DNA of 11,323 nt from Betaproteobacteria bacterium (GTDB taxonomy: Bacteria > Pseudomonadota > Gammaproteobacteria > Burkholderiales > SG8-39), in assembly GCA_007280315.1 (NCBI GenBank), contig QYQC01000058.1, forward strand, positions 1 to 11,323, read 5' to 3'. Both the position numbers and the translations under genes were made by a program. Position 1 is the first letter of the stretch. Every line of letters starts with the position of its first letter. Shown here piece by piece: positions 1 to 5,988 of this stretch. Under the pieces are notes generated by a model. It was not told the DNA's origin and searched no databases. It saw only the letters and a program-made list of their open reading frames with translations.

Positions 1-2
1 CC

Positions 3-1241
3 CTATTTATTGGTCGGAGGCGTCAGACGTGTATAAGGGACAGGATTCATGCCGCAGGGCTCGAAACGCGAGGGCATGAGAAAGGCGTCGGCGCCGGCTT
101 CGATCTGATGCGCCAGCGTCTCGTCAAAGCCAATGGTCGCGCTCACCTCACGCGGATAGCGCTGCGCCAGTGCGGCGAAACCGCGCTCGAGCTGCGGCTC
201 ACCGCCGCCGAGCAGCGCCAGTTGCGCCGGCAGCGCCAGCAGCTGCGGCGCGATCGCGAGCAGCCAGTCCAGGCCTTTTTGCTCGGTGAGCCGGCTTACC
301 ACCGCGAACAGCGGCACCGCGGGCGTGTCAGCGAGCCCGAGGCGCCGCTGCAACGCTTGTTTGTTGCCGGCCTTGTTTGCCAGCGTCTTTGCACTGAAAC
401 GGCAGGGAATCAGGGGATCGGTTGCCGGGTTCCACAGCGTGGTATCGATGCCGTTGAGTATGCCGTGGAGGCTGTCCTTGCGCGCGGCAAGCAGTCCGTG
501 CAGGCCGAAGCCCAGGGCCTCGCCCTGAATCTCGCGCGCGTAGCCCGGGCTGACCGTGGTGATCGCATCCGCAAGCTGCAGGCCTGCCTTGAGATACGAA
601 AGCTTGCCGTAGTACTCGACCCCGTCCGGATTGAAGCAATCCGGCGGCAGGCCGAGCGCCGCGACCAGGCCGGGTTCGAAGATTCCCTGAAACGCAAGAT
701 TGTGTACGGTCAGAAGCGTCGTGGCGCGCGCGCCGGCGGCGTAGCGCAGGTAGGCGGGGGCAAGGCCGGTCTGCCATTCGTTGCAGTGAAGCACCTGGGG
801 TAGCCAGTCAAGCGGCGTGTCGGCGCCGCCAAGCAGCGCGGCGACGCGCGACAGCAGGCCGAAGCGCAGCGCATTGTCGTTCCAGTCCCGCCCGGCCTCA
901 TCCTGATACGGGCCGCCCGGACGGTCGTACAGCGCGGGGCAGTCGAGCACGAGCAGCGGTACGCTCGCCGCCGTCTTGCTTTCGAGCAGGCGCGCAGGCG
1001 GAAGATCTGCAAGCGGAGCGATGCGCGCGATTTCGCTGCAGGCGGGCAGCTGCGCCAGCACCTGGCGGTAGCCGGGCAGCAAGATCCTGATGTCCAGTCC
1101 CAGCGCCTTCAGCGCCGCGGGCAGGGCGGCACTGACATCGGCCAGGCCACCGGTCTTGATCATCGGGGCGCACTCCGAGGTGGCGAACAGCACACGCAGT
1201 TGATCGCGTTTCGCGGCTCGTGCGGAAGAGAATCGGGTCAC
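3..1241 (-). CDS. glgA: Glycogen synthase GlgA (ADP-glucose type), 3' end lost to adapter sequence
   Basis: GlgA is a GT5 glycosyltransferase that transfers glucose from ADP-glucose to the non-reducing end of a growing alpha-1,4-glucan in the cytoplasm. The N-terminal GT5 domain shows the ADP-glucose loop KTGGLADV at residues 29-36, HCNEWQTGL at 152-160 and TVHNLAFQG at 178-186. The second Rossmann domain shows SRLTEQKG at 316-323 and FEPCGMN at 393-399, with a catalytic glutamate at 394. Genuine sequence ends at Asn399; residues 400-412 and the stop are translated adapter and upstream bases. The usual length is about 480 residues, so roughly 80 are missing, including the second glutamate of the E-x7-E motif. 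The start is GTG at 1239-1241, giving a 14-residue extension before QLRVLFATSE; no clear ribosome binding site precedes it. The gene is divergent from the DUF2934 gene and glgC. The identity is certain; the exact start is not. Confidence 0.95.
   Translation of the reverse strand: MTRFSSARAAKRDQLRVLFATSECAPMIKTGGLADVSAALPAALKALGLDIRILLPGYRQVLAQLPACSEIARIAPLADLPPARLLESKTAASVPLLVLDCPALYDRPGGPYQDEAGRDWNDNALRFGLLSRVAALLGGADTPLDWLPQVLHCNEWQTGLAPAYLRYAAGARATTLLTVHNLAFQGIFEPGLVAALGLPPDCFNPDGVEYYGKLSYLKAGLQLADAITTVSPGYAREIQGEALGFGLHGLLAARKDSLHGILNGIDTTLWNPATDPLIPCRFSAKTLANKAGNKQALQRRLGLADTPAVPLFAVVSRLTEQKGLDWLLAIAPQLLALPAQLALLGGGEPQLERGFAALAQRYPREVSATIGFDETLAHQIEAGADAFLMPSRFEPCGMNPVPYTRLTPPTNK
11..43 (+). 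other. Sequencing adapter remnant (Nextera/Tn5 read-1 adapter)
   Basis: This stretch matches the 33-base Nextera read-1 transposase adapter at 28 positions. The 19-base Tn5 mosaic end AGATGTGTATAAGAGACAG aligns to 25-43 with two mismatches (T to C at 28, A to G at 38). The other mismatches are at 12, 18 and 19. The glgA reading frame follows its family up to the CGMN motif and loses all similarity exactly where the adapter begins. Bases 3-10 (ctatttat) would sit where an i5 index lies and resemble one such index (CTCTCTAT) at 6 of 8 positions, but that is weak. The segment is an untrimmed library artefact at a contig end. Confidence 0.93.
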
Positions 1242-1533
1242 GGATTGGGGGCGCGGCGCAGCAGAAGTGTGCAGATCACGCGGTCAATGTTAGCAGGGCT
1301 TCGTGTTGCGGCGCCAGGTGTTGCAGGGCGCGCGCACCAATGAACCTCGCCGGCGGCATCGCGCAGAAAATCGCCAGGCGGACCGGTGCCGGCGGCTTAA
1401 TGACGGCGTTCAACGCGAGGAGGACGCAGGCGGAACCTACGCGCAGGGTCCCGGTCCAAGGGCTAATGACCGGGCGCCAGGGTTTGCTCGGTGCCGCGCT
1501 GATCGCGCTCCAGCGCTGAGGGCCGCGGGGTGT

Positions 1534-1547
1534 TTGACAAATGTCAA
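1534..1547. promoter_or_regulatory. Perfect inverted repeat TTGACA-AA-TGTCAA, possible operator
   Basis: The sequence TTGACAAATGTCAA has two perfect 6-base arms around a 2-base centre. It lies about 65 bases before the DUF2934 start in the divergent glgA gap. Each arm is also a consensus sigma-70 -35 hexamer, one per strand, but neither has a good -10 hexamer 16-18 bases away. A dimeric regulator site is as plausible as a promoter. The symmetry is seen directly; the function is inferred. Confidence 0.35.
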
Positions 1548-1567
1548 TTCGGATGTGACTGCCCCGG

Positions 1568-1580
1568 CTATTCTCAATTC
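1568..1580 (+). repeat. Copy 1 of leader motif CTATTCT(T)CAATTC
   Basis: CTATTCTCAATTC occurs here, 31 bases before the start codon of the DUF2934 gene. A copy with one extra T lies at 1915-1928, before glgC. TATTCT resembles a -10 hexamer at 4 of 6 positions, but no -35 hexamer is correctly spaced. It may be a shared promoter or regulatory element, or coincidence. Confidence 0.4.
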
Positions 1581-1600
1581 ATGCATGCCAATGCAAAAAG

Positions 1601-1605
1601 GGAGG
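1601..1605 (+). promoter_or_regulatory. Ribosome binding site of the DUF2934 gene
   Basis: GGAGG lies 6 bases before the ATG at 1612. It decides the start: the same frame is open from 1303, but only this ATG has a strong ribosome binding site, and the recognisable domain lies entirely downstream of it. Confidence 0.8.
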
Positions 1606-1611
1606 TGCGCT

Positions 1612-1878
1612 ATGCCAGCCGCAAAACAAACTACCCTGAAAAGCAAGGCGATATCGAAGTCAGCCAACGTGGTTCCGACGGAGCGCCCACGCAAGAGCGC
1701 GCCGGTGACCGGCAGCAGCAAGGTTGACGCTCCGGCGATCAGTGCCGAGGAACGCCAGCGACTGGTAGAGCGCGCGGCGTATTTCCGCGCCGAAAAACGC
1801 GGCTTCGCCCGGGGCTTCGAACTGCAGGACTGGGTCGAGGCCGAGGCCGAAGTGCTGCGGCTGATCGGCAGCGCCTAG
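1612..1878 (+). CDS. Small DUF2934 domain protein
   Basis: This encodes 88 residues. Residues 1-43 are rich in Lys, Ser, Ala, Pro and Thr, basic and probably disordered. Residues 44-86, starting ISAEERQRLVERAAYFRAEK and containing GFELQDWVEAEAEV, fit the DUF2934 family: a short helical module with a conserved aromatic segment, a Gly-rich turn and a D/H-W-x-x-A-E motif. The molecular role of the family is unknown to me. There is no signal peptide or membrane segment, so the protein should be cytoplasmic. It lies between divergent glgA and co-directional glgC, 72 bases before glgC, and a strong hairpin follows its stop. The context suggests a link to glycogen storage or stress physiology, but that is inference. 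The start is set by a strong GGAGG site. Confidence 0.8.
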   Translation: MPAAKQTTLKSKAISKSANVVPTERPRKSAPVTGSSKVDAPAISAEERQRLVERAAYFRAEKRGFARGFELQDWVEAEAEVLRLIGSA

Positions 1879-1883
1879 CGTCG

Positions 1884-1909
1884 CGCGGCGCGATGCCGAT
1901 CGCGCCGCG
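1884..1909 (+). terminator. Strong hairpin after the DUF2934 gene, probable terminator or attenuator
   Basis: CGCGGCGCGAT (1884-1894) pairs perfectly with ATCGCGCCGCG (1899-1909) around a GCCG tetraloop, giving an 11-bp GC-rich stem that begins 5 bases after the stop codon. The sequence that follows is only moderately T-rich (TCTATTCTTC after GCGA), so intrinsic termination may be partial. If it does terminate, glgC needs its own promoter or read-through. The dyad could also be a protein binding site. Confidence 0.5.
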
Positions 1910-1914
1910 GCGAT

Positions 1915-1928
1915 CTATTCTTCAATTC
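1915..1928 (+). repeat. Copy 2 of leader motif CTATTCT(T)CAATTC
   Basis: CTATTCTTCAATTC lies 22 bases before the glgC start and just after the hairpin at 1884-1909. It is identical to the element at 1568-1580 apart from one inserted T. It may be the -10 or start region of a glgC promoter, or a regulator site shared with the DUF2934 gene. Confidence 0.4.
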
Positions 1929-1950
1929 GATCTTCAGGAGCCCGCGGGCG

Positions 1951-3306
1951 ATGAATTCGGTCGAATTTGGCATCAGAGCACATATGGATGGCTTCGATGA
2001 GGCGGGTCAGGCGGTCGATCGTCCCGGCAACGCTGCGCAGCAGCGCTTCGAGCTAAGGGATCTTGCGCATGACACACTCGCCATCATCCTCGCCGGCGGT
2101 CGCGGCGCGCGTCTGGGTGTGCTTACCGACTGGCGCGCCAAGCCGGCGGTGCCCTTTGGCGGCAAGTTCCGCATCATCGATTTTGCGCTGTCCAACTGCG
2201 TCAATTCCGGCATCCGGCGCATCGGCATCTGCACCCAATACAAGGCGCAGAGCCTGATCCGTCACGTGCAGCGCGGCTGGAGTTTTCTTGAAGGGCGCTT
2301 TGAGGAGTTCGTCGAATTGCTGCCGGCGCAGCAACGCGTAACCGCCGACTGGTATCGCGGCACGGCCGATGCGGTGTACCAGAACATAGACATTCTGCGC
2401 CGGCAGCGGCGAAAATATGTGCTGATTCTCGCCGGGGATCATATCTACAAAATGAATTACGCCCGCGTGCTCGCCGATCATGTGGCGAGCCGCGCTCCCA
2501 TGACTGTCGCCTGTGCCGAGGTTCCGCTCGCCGGCGCGAACCAGTTCGGCGTAATGACGGCGGACGCGAACATGCGTATTACGGCGTTCGACGAGAAGCC
2601 GGCGCAGCCGGCGCCGATGACGGGCAGCTCCGATCGCGTGCTCGCCAGCATGGGCATCTATGTGTTTGACGAGGCCTTCCTCTACGAGCAGTTGATCCGC
2701 GACGCAGAAGACTGCGGCTCCAGTCACGACTTCGGCAAGGACATCATTCCCTGGCTGATCTCATCGGGTCTGCCGCTTCACGCGCATCGCTTCCGTGACA
2801 GCTGCGTCAACATGAGTAACGGCATGCCCTACTGGCGCGACGTCGGCACGCTCGATGCCTATTGGGAGGCGAACATGGAACTGACACGCGTGGTGCCGGA
2901 CCTCAACATGTACGATATCGACTGGCCGATCTGGAGCTATCAGGAGCAGCTGCCGCCGGCAAAGTTCGTGTTCGACAACGACGGCCGGCGCGGCATGGCG
3001 ATCGACTCGCTGGTATCCGGCGGTTGCATTGTCAGCGGCTCCAAGGTGCGGCGCTCGGTGTTGTTCTCCAACGTGCACGTGAAGGATTTCTGCGACATCG
3101 AGGACAGCGTGATCCTGCCCAACGTCGAAATCGGCAATAATGTGACCCTGCGGCGGGCGGTCGTGGACAAGCGGTGCCGGCTGCCCGACGGGCTGACCGT
3201 CGGTGTCGATGCGGAGGCCGACCGCAAGCGGTTTCATGTCACCGAGGGCGGCGTGACGGTAATAGTTCCGGAGAGCCTGGGCCAGCAAGTGCATCACCTC
3301 AGATGA
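1951..3306 (+). CDS. glgC: Glucose-1-phosphate adenylyltransferase (ADP-glucose pyrophosphorylase)
   Basis: GlgC makes ADP-glucose and pyrophosphate from ATP and glucose-1-phosphate, the committed step of bacterial glycogen synthesis, in the cytoplasm. At 451 residues it is about 20 longer than the E. coli enzyme, mostly because of a longer N-terminus. The nucleotidyltransferase domain has LAGGRGARL at 47-55, RAKPAVPFGGKFRIIDFALS at 62-81, WYRGTADA at 134-141, AGDHIYKMNY at 161-170 (Asp163 equivalent to the catalytic Asp142 of E. coli), DEKP at 214-217 (the glucose-1-phosphate lysine region), SSHDFGKDIIP at 257-267 and PYWRDVGT at 293-300. A left-handed beta-helix domain follows from about residue 300. 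The AKPA and GGKF region is typical of fructose-1,6-bisphosphate-activated enzymes, so allosteric control by glycolytic metabolites is expected. The ATG at 1951 follows AGGAG at 1936-1940; ATG 1984 is a weaker alternative. The stop overlaps the GH57 start. Confidence 0.97.
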   Translation: MNSVEFGIRAHMDGFDEAGQAVDRPGNAAQQRFELRDLAHDTLAIILAGGRGARLGVLTDWRAKPAVPFGGKFRIIDFALSNCVNSGIRRIGICTQYKAQSLIRHVQRGWSFLEGRFEEFVELLPAQQRVTADWYRGTADAVYQNIDILRRQRRKYVLILAGDHIYKMNYARVLADHVASRAPMTVACAEVPLAGANQFGVMTADANMRITAFDEKPAQPAPMTGSSDRVLASMGIYVFDEAFLYEQLIRDAEDCGSSHDFGKDIIPWLISSGLPLHAHRFRDSCVNMSNGMPYWRDVGTLDAYWEANMELTRVVPDLNMYDIDWPIWSYQEQLPPAKFVFDNDGRRGMAIDSLVSGGCIVSGSKVRRSVLFSNVHVKDFCDIEDSVILPNVEIGNNVTLRRAVVDKRCRLPDGLTVGVDAEADRKRFHVTEGGVTVIVPESLGQQVHHLR

Positions 3307-5057
3307 CATCCCCCCGTCCCCTCGATCTGGTACTGGTATGGCACCTGCACCAGCCGGATTATCGCGACCACGCCAGCGGCGAATTCGTGCTGCCCTGGGT
3401 GTATCTGCACGCGATCAAGGATTACACCGACATGGCGTGGCACCTGGAGCATCACCCGGGCATGCGCGCGGTGGTCAACCTGGTGCCGGTGCTGGTCGAT
3501 CAGCTGGACGACTACGCCGACCAGATTACCAGCGGAAAGCCGCGCGATCCGCTGCTGCGGCTGCTGGCGCACGACGCCGCGCACGCCCTGAGTGCGCCCG
3601 AGCGCGCGCTAATTTCAGATCGCTGCCTGAGCGTGGACTACCTGGCGATCATCCGGCACTATCCACGATACAAGCACCTGTACGATCTGCTGCGCCTATT
3701 CGAAGCGCGGGGCCAGGCAGCGCTTGCCTACCTGTCGGACCAGGTGTTCTACGATGCGCTGATCTGGTATCACCTTGCCTGGACCGGCGAGACGGTAAGG
3801 CGCGAGTCCGAGCTGGTGACGCGGCTGATGGCCATCGGCGAACACTTCACGCCACAGCACCGCGGCGAACTGTTTCGCCTTATCGGTGATCTGCTGTGCG
3901 GCGTGGTCGGTCGCTACGCGCGTCTCGCCGCCGCTGGACGGATCGAACTTTCGACCACCCCGCACACCCATCCGCTGGCGCCGCTGCTGCTTGATTTTTC
4001 CTCGGCACGCGAGGCACAGCCGAACGCGCCGCTGCCCGAGTCAGAAGAGTATCCGGGAGGCCGCGCACGCGTATTGGCGCAGTTGCGCGCGGCGCTCGAC
4101 AGCCATGCACTGCGTTTCGGCGCGAACCCGCGCGGTCTGTGGCCGGCCGAGGGTTCGGTGTCCGATTCGCTGCTGCGCGTGCTTGGCGGCAGCGGCCTGG
4201 GCTGGGTGGCAAGCGGCGAACAGGTGCTAGCCAACAGCCTGCGTGCGGCGGGGCGTCCGGCTGAGGACCGGTCAGGCTATCTGTATCGCCCCTACCGCGT
4301 CGGAGCGGCGCCGGAATTGAGCGTGTTCTTCCGTGATGACCGGCTATCGGATCAGATCGGTTTCGAATACCAGAAGTGGTACGGCAGCGACGCTGCCGCA
4401 AATTTTGTCGGCGAGCTGGAGCGCATCGCGGCACAGGCGCCGCCGCACGAGCGACCGCTGGTGAGCGTGATTCTCGACGGTGAAAACGCCTGGGAGCATT
4501 ACCCGTACAACGGTTTTTACTTTCTGGAAGCACTGTATCAGGCGCTGCAGTCGCACCCGTCGATTCGACCGACTACCTATGCCGCGTTTCTGCAGGAGAC
4601 TGCGAAAGGCGGCGCCGCAGCTGCGGTGTCCTACGCTGCCACGCATGAACTTGAGCGTCTGGTCGCCGGAAGCTGGGTCCATGGCAACTTCGCCACCTGG
4701 ATCGGATCGGGCGACAAGAACCGCGCCTGGGATCTGTTGTGCGCAGCCAAACAGAGCTTCGATCTGGTCAGCGCAAGCGGCCGTCTCGATGCCGGGCGCA
4801 GCGCAGAGGCAGTGCGGCAGCTGGCCGATTGCGAAAGTTCGGACTGGTTCTGGTGGTTCGGCGACTACAACCCCGGCGCGTCGGTGGCGAGCTTCGATCA
4901 GTTATTCCGGATGAAGCTCGCCCACCTTTATCGCCTGATCGATCTGCCGGTGCCGGCGGCGCTGGCCGAGCCTATATCCCATGGTCGCGGTGAACCCGAA
5001 GGCGGCGGCAGCATGCGCCGCTCAAGCGCGGCGGGCGACACGCAATCCGCTGGCTGA
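3303..5057 (+). CDS. GH57 family glycoside hydrolase (alpha-amylase/4-alpha-glucanotransferase-like)
   Basis: This encodes 584 residues of the GH57 alpha-amylase/alpha-mannosidase type, with a (beta/alpha)7-barrel catalytic domain. GH57 motifs in order are HLHQP at 14-18, STTPHTHPLAPLLLD at 217-231, LWPAEGSVS at 279-287 (Glu283 is the expected nucleophile), LDGENAWEHY at 391-400 (Asp392 is the expected acid/base) and SWVHGNFATWIG at 457-468. DWFWWFGDYNPG at 514-525 is also typical of this subgroup. There is no signal peptide, so it should act in the cytoplasm. The tail after about residue 555 is Gly/Ser-rich and unlikely to fold. The frame is open back to 3174, but the ATG at 3303 overlaps the glgC stop (ATGA), and GH57 similarity starts at once with LDLVLVWHLHQP. 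Coupling to glgC indicates a role in alpha-glucan metabolism. Hydrolase, transferase or branching activity cannot be told from sequence alone. Confidence 0.92.
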   Translation: MTSPRPLDLVLVWHLHQPDYRDHASGEFVLPWVYLHAIKDYTDMAWHLEHHPGMRAVVNLVPVLVDQLDDYADQITSGKPRDPLLRLLAHDAAHALSAPERALISDRCLSVDYLAIIRHYPRYKHLYDLLRLFEARGQAALAYLSDQVFYDALIWYHLAWTGETVRRESELVTRLMAIGEHFTPQHRGELFRLIGDLLCGVVGRYARLAAAGRIELSTTPHTHPLAPLLLDFSSAREAQPNAPLPESEEYPGGRARVLAQLRAALDSHALRFGANPRGLWPAEGSVSDSLLRVLGGSGLGWVASGEQVLANSLRAAGRPAEDRSGYLYRPYRVGAAPELSVFFRDDRLSDQIGFEYQKWYGSDAAANFVGELERIAAQAPPHERPLVSVILDGENAWEHYPYNGFYFLEALYQALQSHPSIRPTTYAAFLQETAKGGAAAAVSYAATHELERLVAGSWVHGNFATWIGSGDKNRAWDLLCAAKQSFDLVSASGRLDAGRSAEAVRQLADCESSDWFWWFGDYNPGASVASFDQLFRMKLAHLYRLIDLPVPAALAEPISHGRGEPEGGGSMRRSSAAGDTQSAG

Positions 5058-5060
5058 GCG

Positions 5061-5654
5061 CTACAGCAGCTTGCACACCTCGTCGAATGCGGGCCGCGGG
5101 TTGCGCGGCATCACTTTTGCCGGATCGCCGTAACCGAGGTTGCACAGAAAATTCGACTTGATGCCGGTGCCGGCGAAAAACTCGGCATCCACTTTGGCAT
5201 TGTTGAATCCGGACATCGGGCCGCAATCAAGACCAATGGAGCGCGCGGCAAGAATGAAATAGCCGCCCTGCATCGAGCCGTTGCGAAATGCGGCGGTCTC
5301 GGCGTGCGCTTTCTTCTCTTCGCCGGCGAACAGGCCGCGTGCATTTTGATTATGCGGAAACAGTTTCGGCAGCAGCTCGTAGAACTGCGTGTCATAACCG
5401 ATGATGGCTGTCACCGGTGCCGCCATGGTCTTGTCCAGATTGCCTGGACTCAGAGCGGGCTGCAGCCGCGCCTTCGCTTCGGCGCTGCGCAGGAACAGGA
5501 TGCGCGCCGGGTTGGTGTTCATCGTCGTCGGCGCCCATTGCATCAACTCGTACAGTTCACGCAGCTGCGCGTCGCTGACCGGCTCCGCCCGCCAGCCGTT
5601 GTTCGAGCGGGCGTTGCGAAAAATCAGATCCATGCCTTCAGCACTCAATTTCAT
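5061..5654 (-). CDS. FMN-dependent nitroreductase family protein, RutE/HadB type (malonic semialdehyde reductase-like)
   Basis: This encodes 197 residues, the usual length for the RutE-like branch of the nitroreductase superfamily: small cytoplasmic homodimers that bind FMN and use NAD(P)H. It follows E. coli RutE closely: FRNARSNNGWRAEPVSD at 12-28, LMQWAPTTMNTNPARILF at 37-54 (RutE has WGPTSANCSPARIVF), LSPGNLDKTMAAPVTAI at 68-84, TAAFRNGSMQGGYFILAARS at 120-139, LDCGPMSGF at 142-150 and KSNFLCNLGYGDPAK at 166-180. RutE reduces malonic semialdehyde to 3-hydroxypropionate during pyrimidine breakdown. No other rut gene is nearby, so the substrate here is open: another semialdehyde, quinone or nitro compound is possible. 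Its stop lies 3 bases from that of the convergent GH57 gene. A TATAAT hexamer lies upstream on the same strand. Confidence 0.9.
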   Translation of the reverse strand: MKLSAEGMDLIFRNARSNNGWRAEPVSDAQLRELYELMQWAPTTMNTNPARILFLRSAEAKARLQPALSPGNLDKTMAAPVTAIIGYDTQFYELLPKLFPHNQNARGLFAGEEKKAHAETAAFRNGSMQGGYFILAARSIGLDCGPMSGFNNAKVDAEFFAGTGIKSNFLCNLGYGDPAKVMPRNPRPAFDEVCKLL

Positions 5655-5684
5655 CGTCGTTGTCCAGTTTCTAGGGGAAAGCCG

Positions 5685-5690
5685 ATTATA
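5685..5690 (-). promoter_or_regulatory. Consensus -10 hexamer for the nitroreductase gene
   Basis: On the minus strand this reads TATAAT, a perfect sigma-70 -10 hexamer, about 30 bases before the nitroreductase start. That would give a leader of roughly 25 bases. No good TTGACA-like -35 lies 15-18 bases upstream, so the promoter may be activator-dependent or weak. Confidence 0.4.
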
Positions 5691-5886
5691 GGCGACCGTC
5701 GCCTGGCAGCGGCGCGTGCGACCCCCAAGGTGGGAGTAGCGCAGGCGATTTGCCGCGGTTATATTAAGATGTTACTTTCGATATGTATTTTATCTAATTG
5801 TTTAAAAAGACTTTATCTTTCTAGAAATACTCACGACAATCGCTATTAAGCCTTTGTCTCAATTGGATAAATCTTTAATTTAGCCC

Positions 5887-5915
5887 TTGACTTGGCCAAA
5901 CAACCTCTCTAAAGT
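5887..5915 (+). promoter_or_regulatory. Probable sigma-70 promoter of the mraZ/dcw operon
   Basis: TTGACT (5887-5892) and TAAAGT (5910-5915) are separated by 17 bases, matching the -35 consensus at 5 of 6 and the -10 consensus at 4 of 6 positions. Transcription would start near 5921-5923, giving a leader of about 66 bases before mraZ. The first MraZ box overlaps the -10 end, and the other intact boxes lie in the early transcribed region, which suits repression by MraZ. AT-rich DNA upstream could act as an UP element. Confidence 0.6.
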
Positions 5916-5949
5916 GGGAAATAGTAGTTTTTAGTGGGAAATTATGGGA
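5915..5949 (+). promoter_or_regulatory. MraZ-box array (TGGGA direct repeats with 10-base period)
   Basis: TGGGA occurs at 5915-5919, 5935-5939 and 5945-5949. MraZ of E. coli and relatives binds TGGGN direct repeats separated by 5 bases, a 10-base period, in front of its own gene. Here the intact copies fall on phases 0, +20 and +30, and the +10 slot (5925-5929) reads TAGTT, a degenerate copy. The first two intact copies share the longer GTGGGAAAT. This is the expected autoregulatory site for the mraZ operon. Confidence 0.8.
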
Positions 5950-5988
5950 TTTCTCACCGAGATTACTCACACACGATAAAGGGAGAAC

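Larger units (their letters stand above)
1242..1611. other. Divergent intergenic region, glgA to DUF2934 gene
   Basis: These 370 bases hold no convincing gene. The frames open across 1220-1519 and 1303-1611 give arginine-rich, low-complexity translations typical of chance open frames in GC-rich DNA. The right end is less GC-rich and contains a perfect inverted repeat at 1534-1547, a TATTCT hexamer at 1569-1574 and the ribosome binding site of the DUF2934 gene. The region must carry the 5' signals for glgA on the minus strand, but I could not find a convincing minus-strand promoter. Confidence 0.6.
5655..5988. other. Divergent intergenic region, nitroreductase to mraZ, AT-rich in its mraZ-proximal part
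   Basis: These 334 bases contain no gene I can support. The left third is GC-rich and holds the nitroreductase -10. From about 5758 to 5988 the sequence becomes strongly AT-rich compared with the rest of the window. It carries the mraZ promoter and the MraZ-box array. No terminator-like hairpin followed by a T-run was found. Confidence 0.7.

Noticed and set aside
1534..1574. Ordinary sigma-70 promoter made of TTGACA (1534) and TATTCT (1569)
   Set aside because: The spacing is 29 bases, far beyond the usual 15-19, so the two elements cannot form one such promoter.
1303..1611. Upstream in-frame extension of the DUF2934 gene (191-residue frame starting at 1303)
   Set aside because: The extra part is arginine-rich with no family resemblance and spans a promoter-like stretch; the ATG at 1612 has a strong GGAGG ribosome binding site directly before the recognisable protein.
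3174..3302. Upstream extension of the GH57 frame inside glgC
   Set aside because: It lies wholly in the glgC coding sequence, has no GH57 resemblance, and the ATG at 3303 gives the typical ATGA coupling with the HLHQP motif near the N-terminus.
5304..5849. 181-residue plus-strand frame over the nitroreductase gene and the following gap
   Set aside because: It is mostly the antisense of a well-conserved nitroreductase gene and its translation matches no family I know.
5758..5988. AT-rich segment as a horizontally acquired island
   Set aside because: It is about 230 bases of non-coding DNA with the expected mraZ promoter and MraZ boxes; no mobile gene, att site or terminal repeat was seen, and AT-richness is normal for a promoter region.
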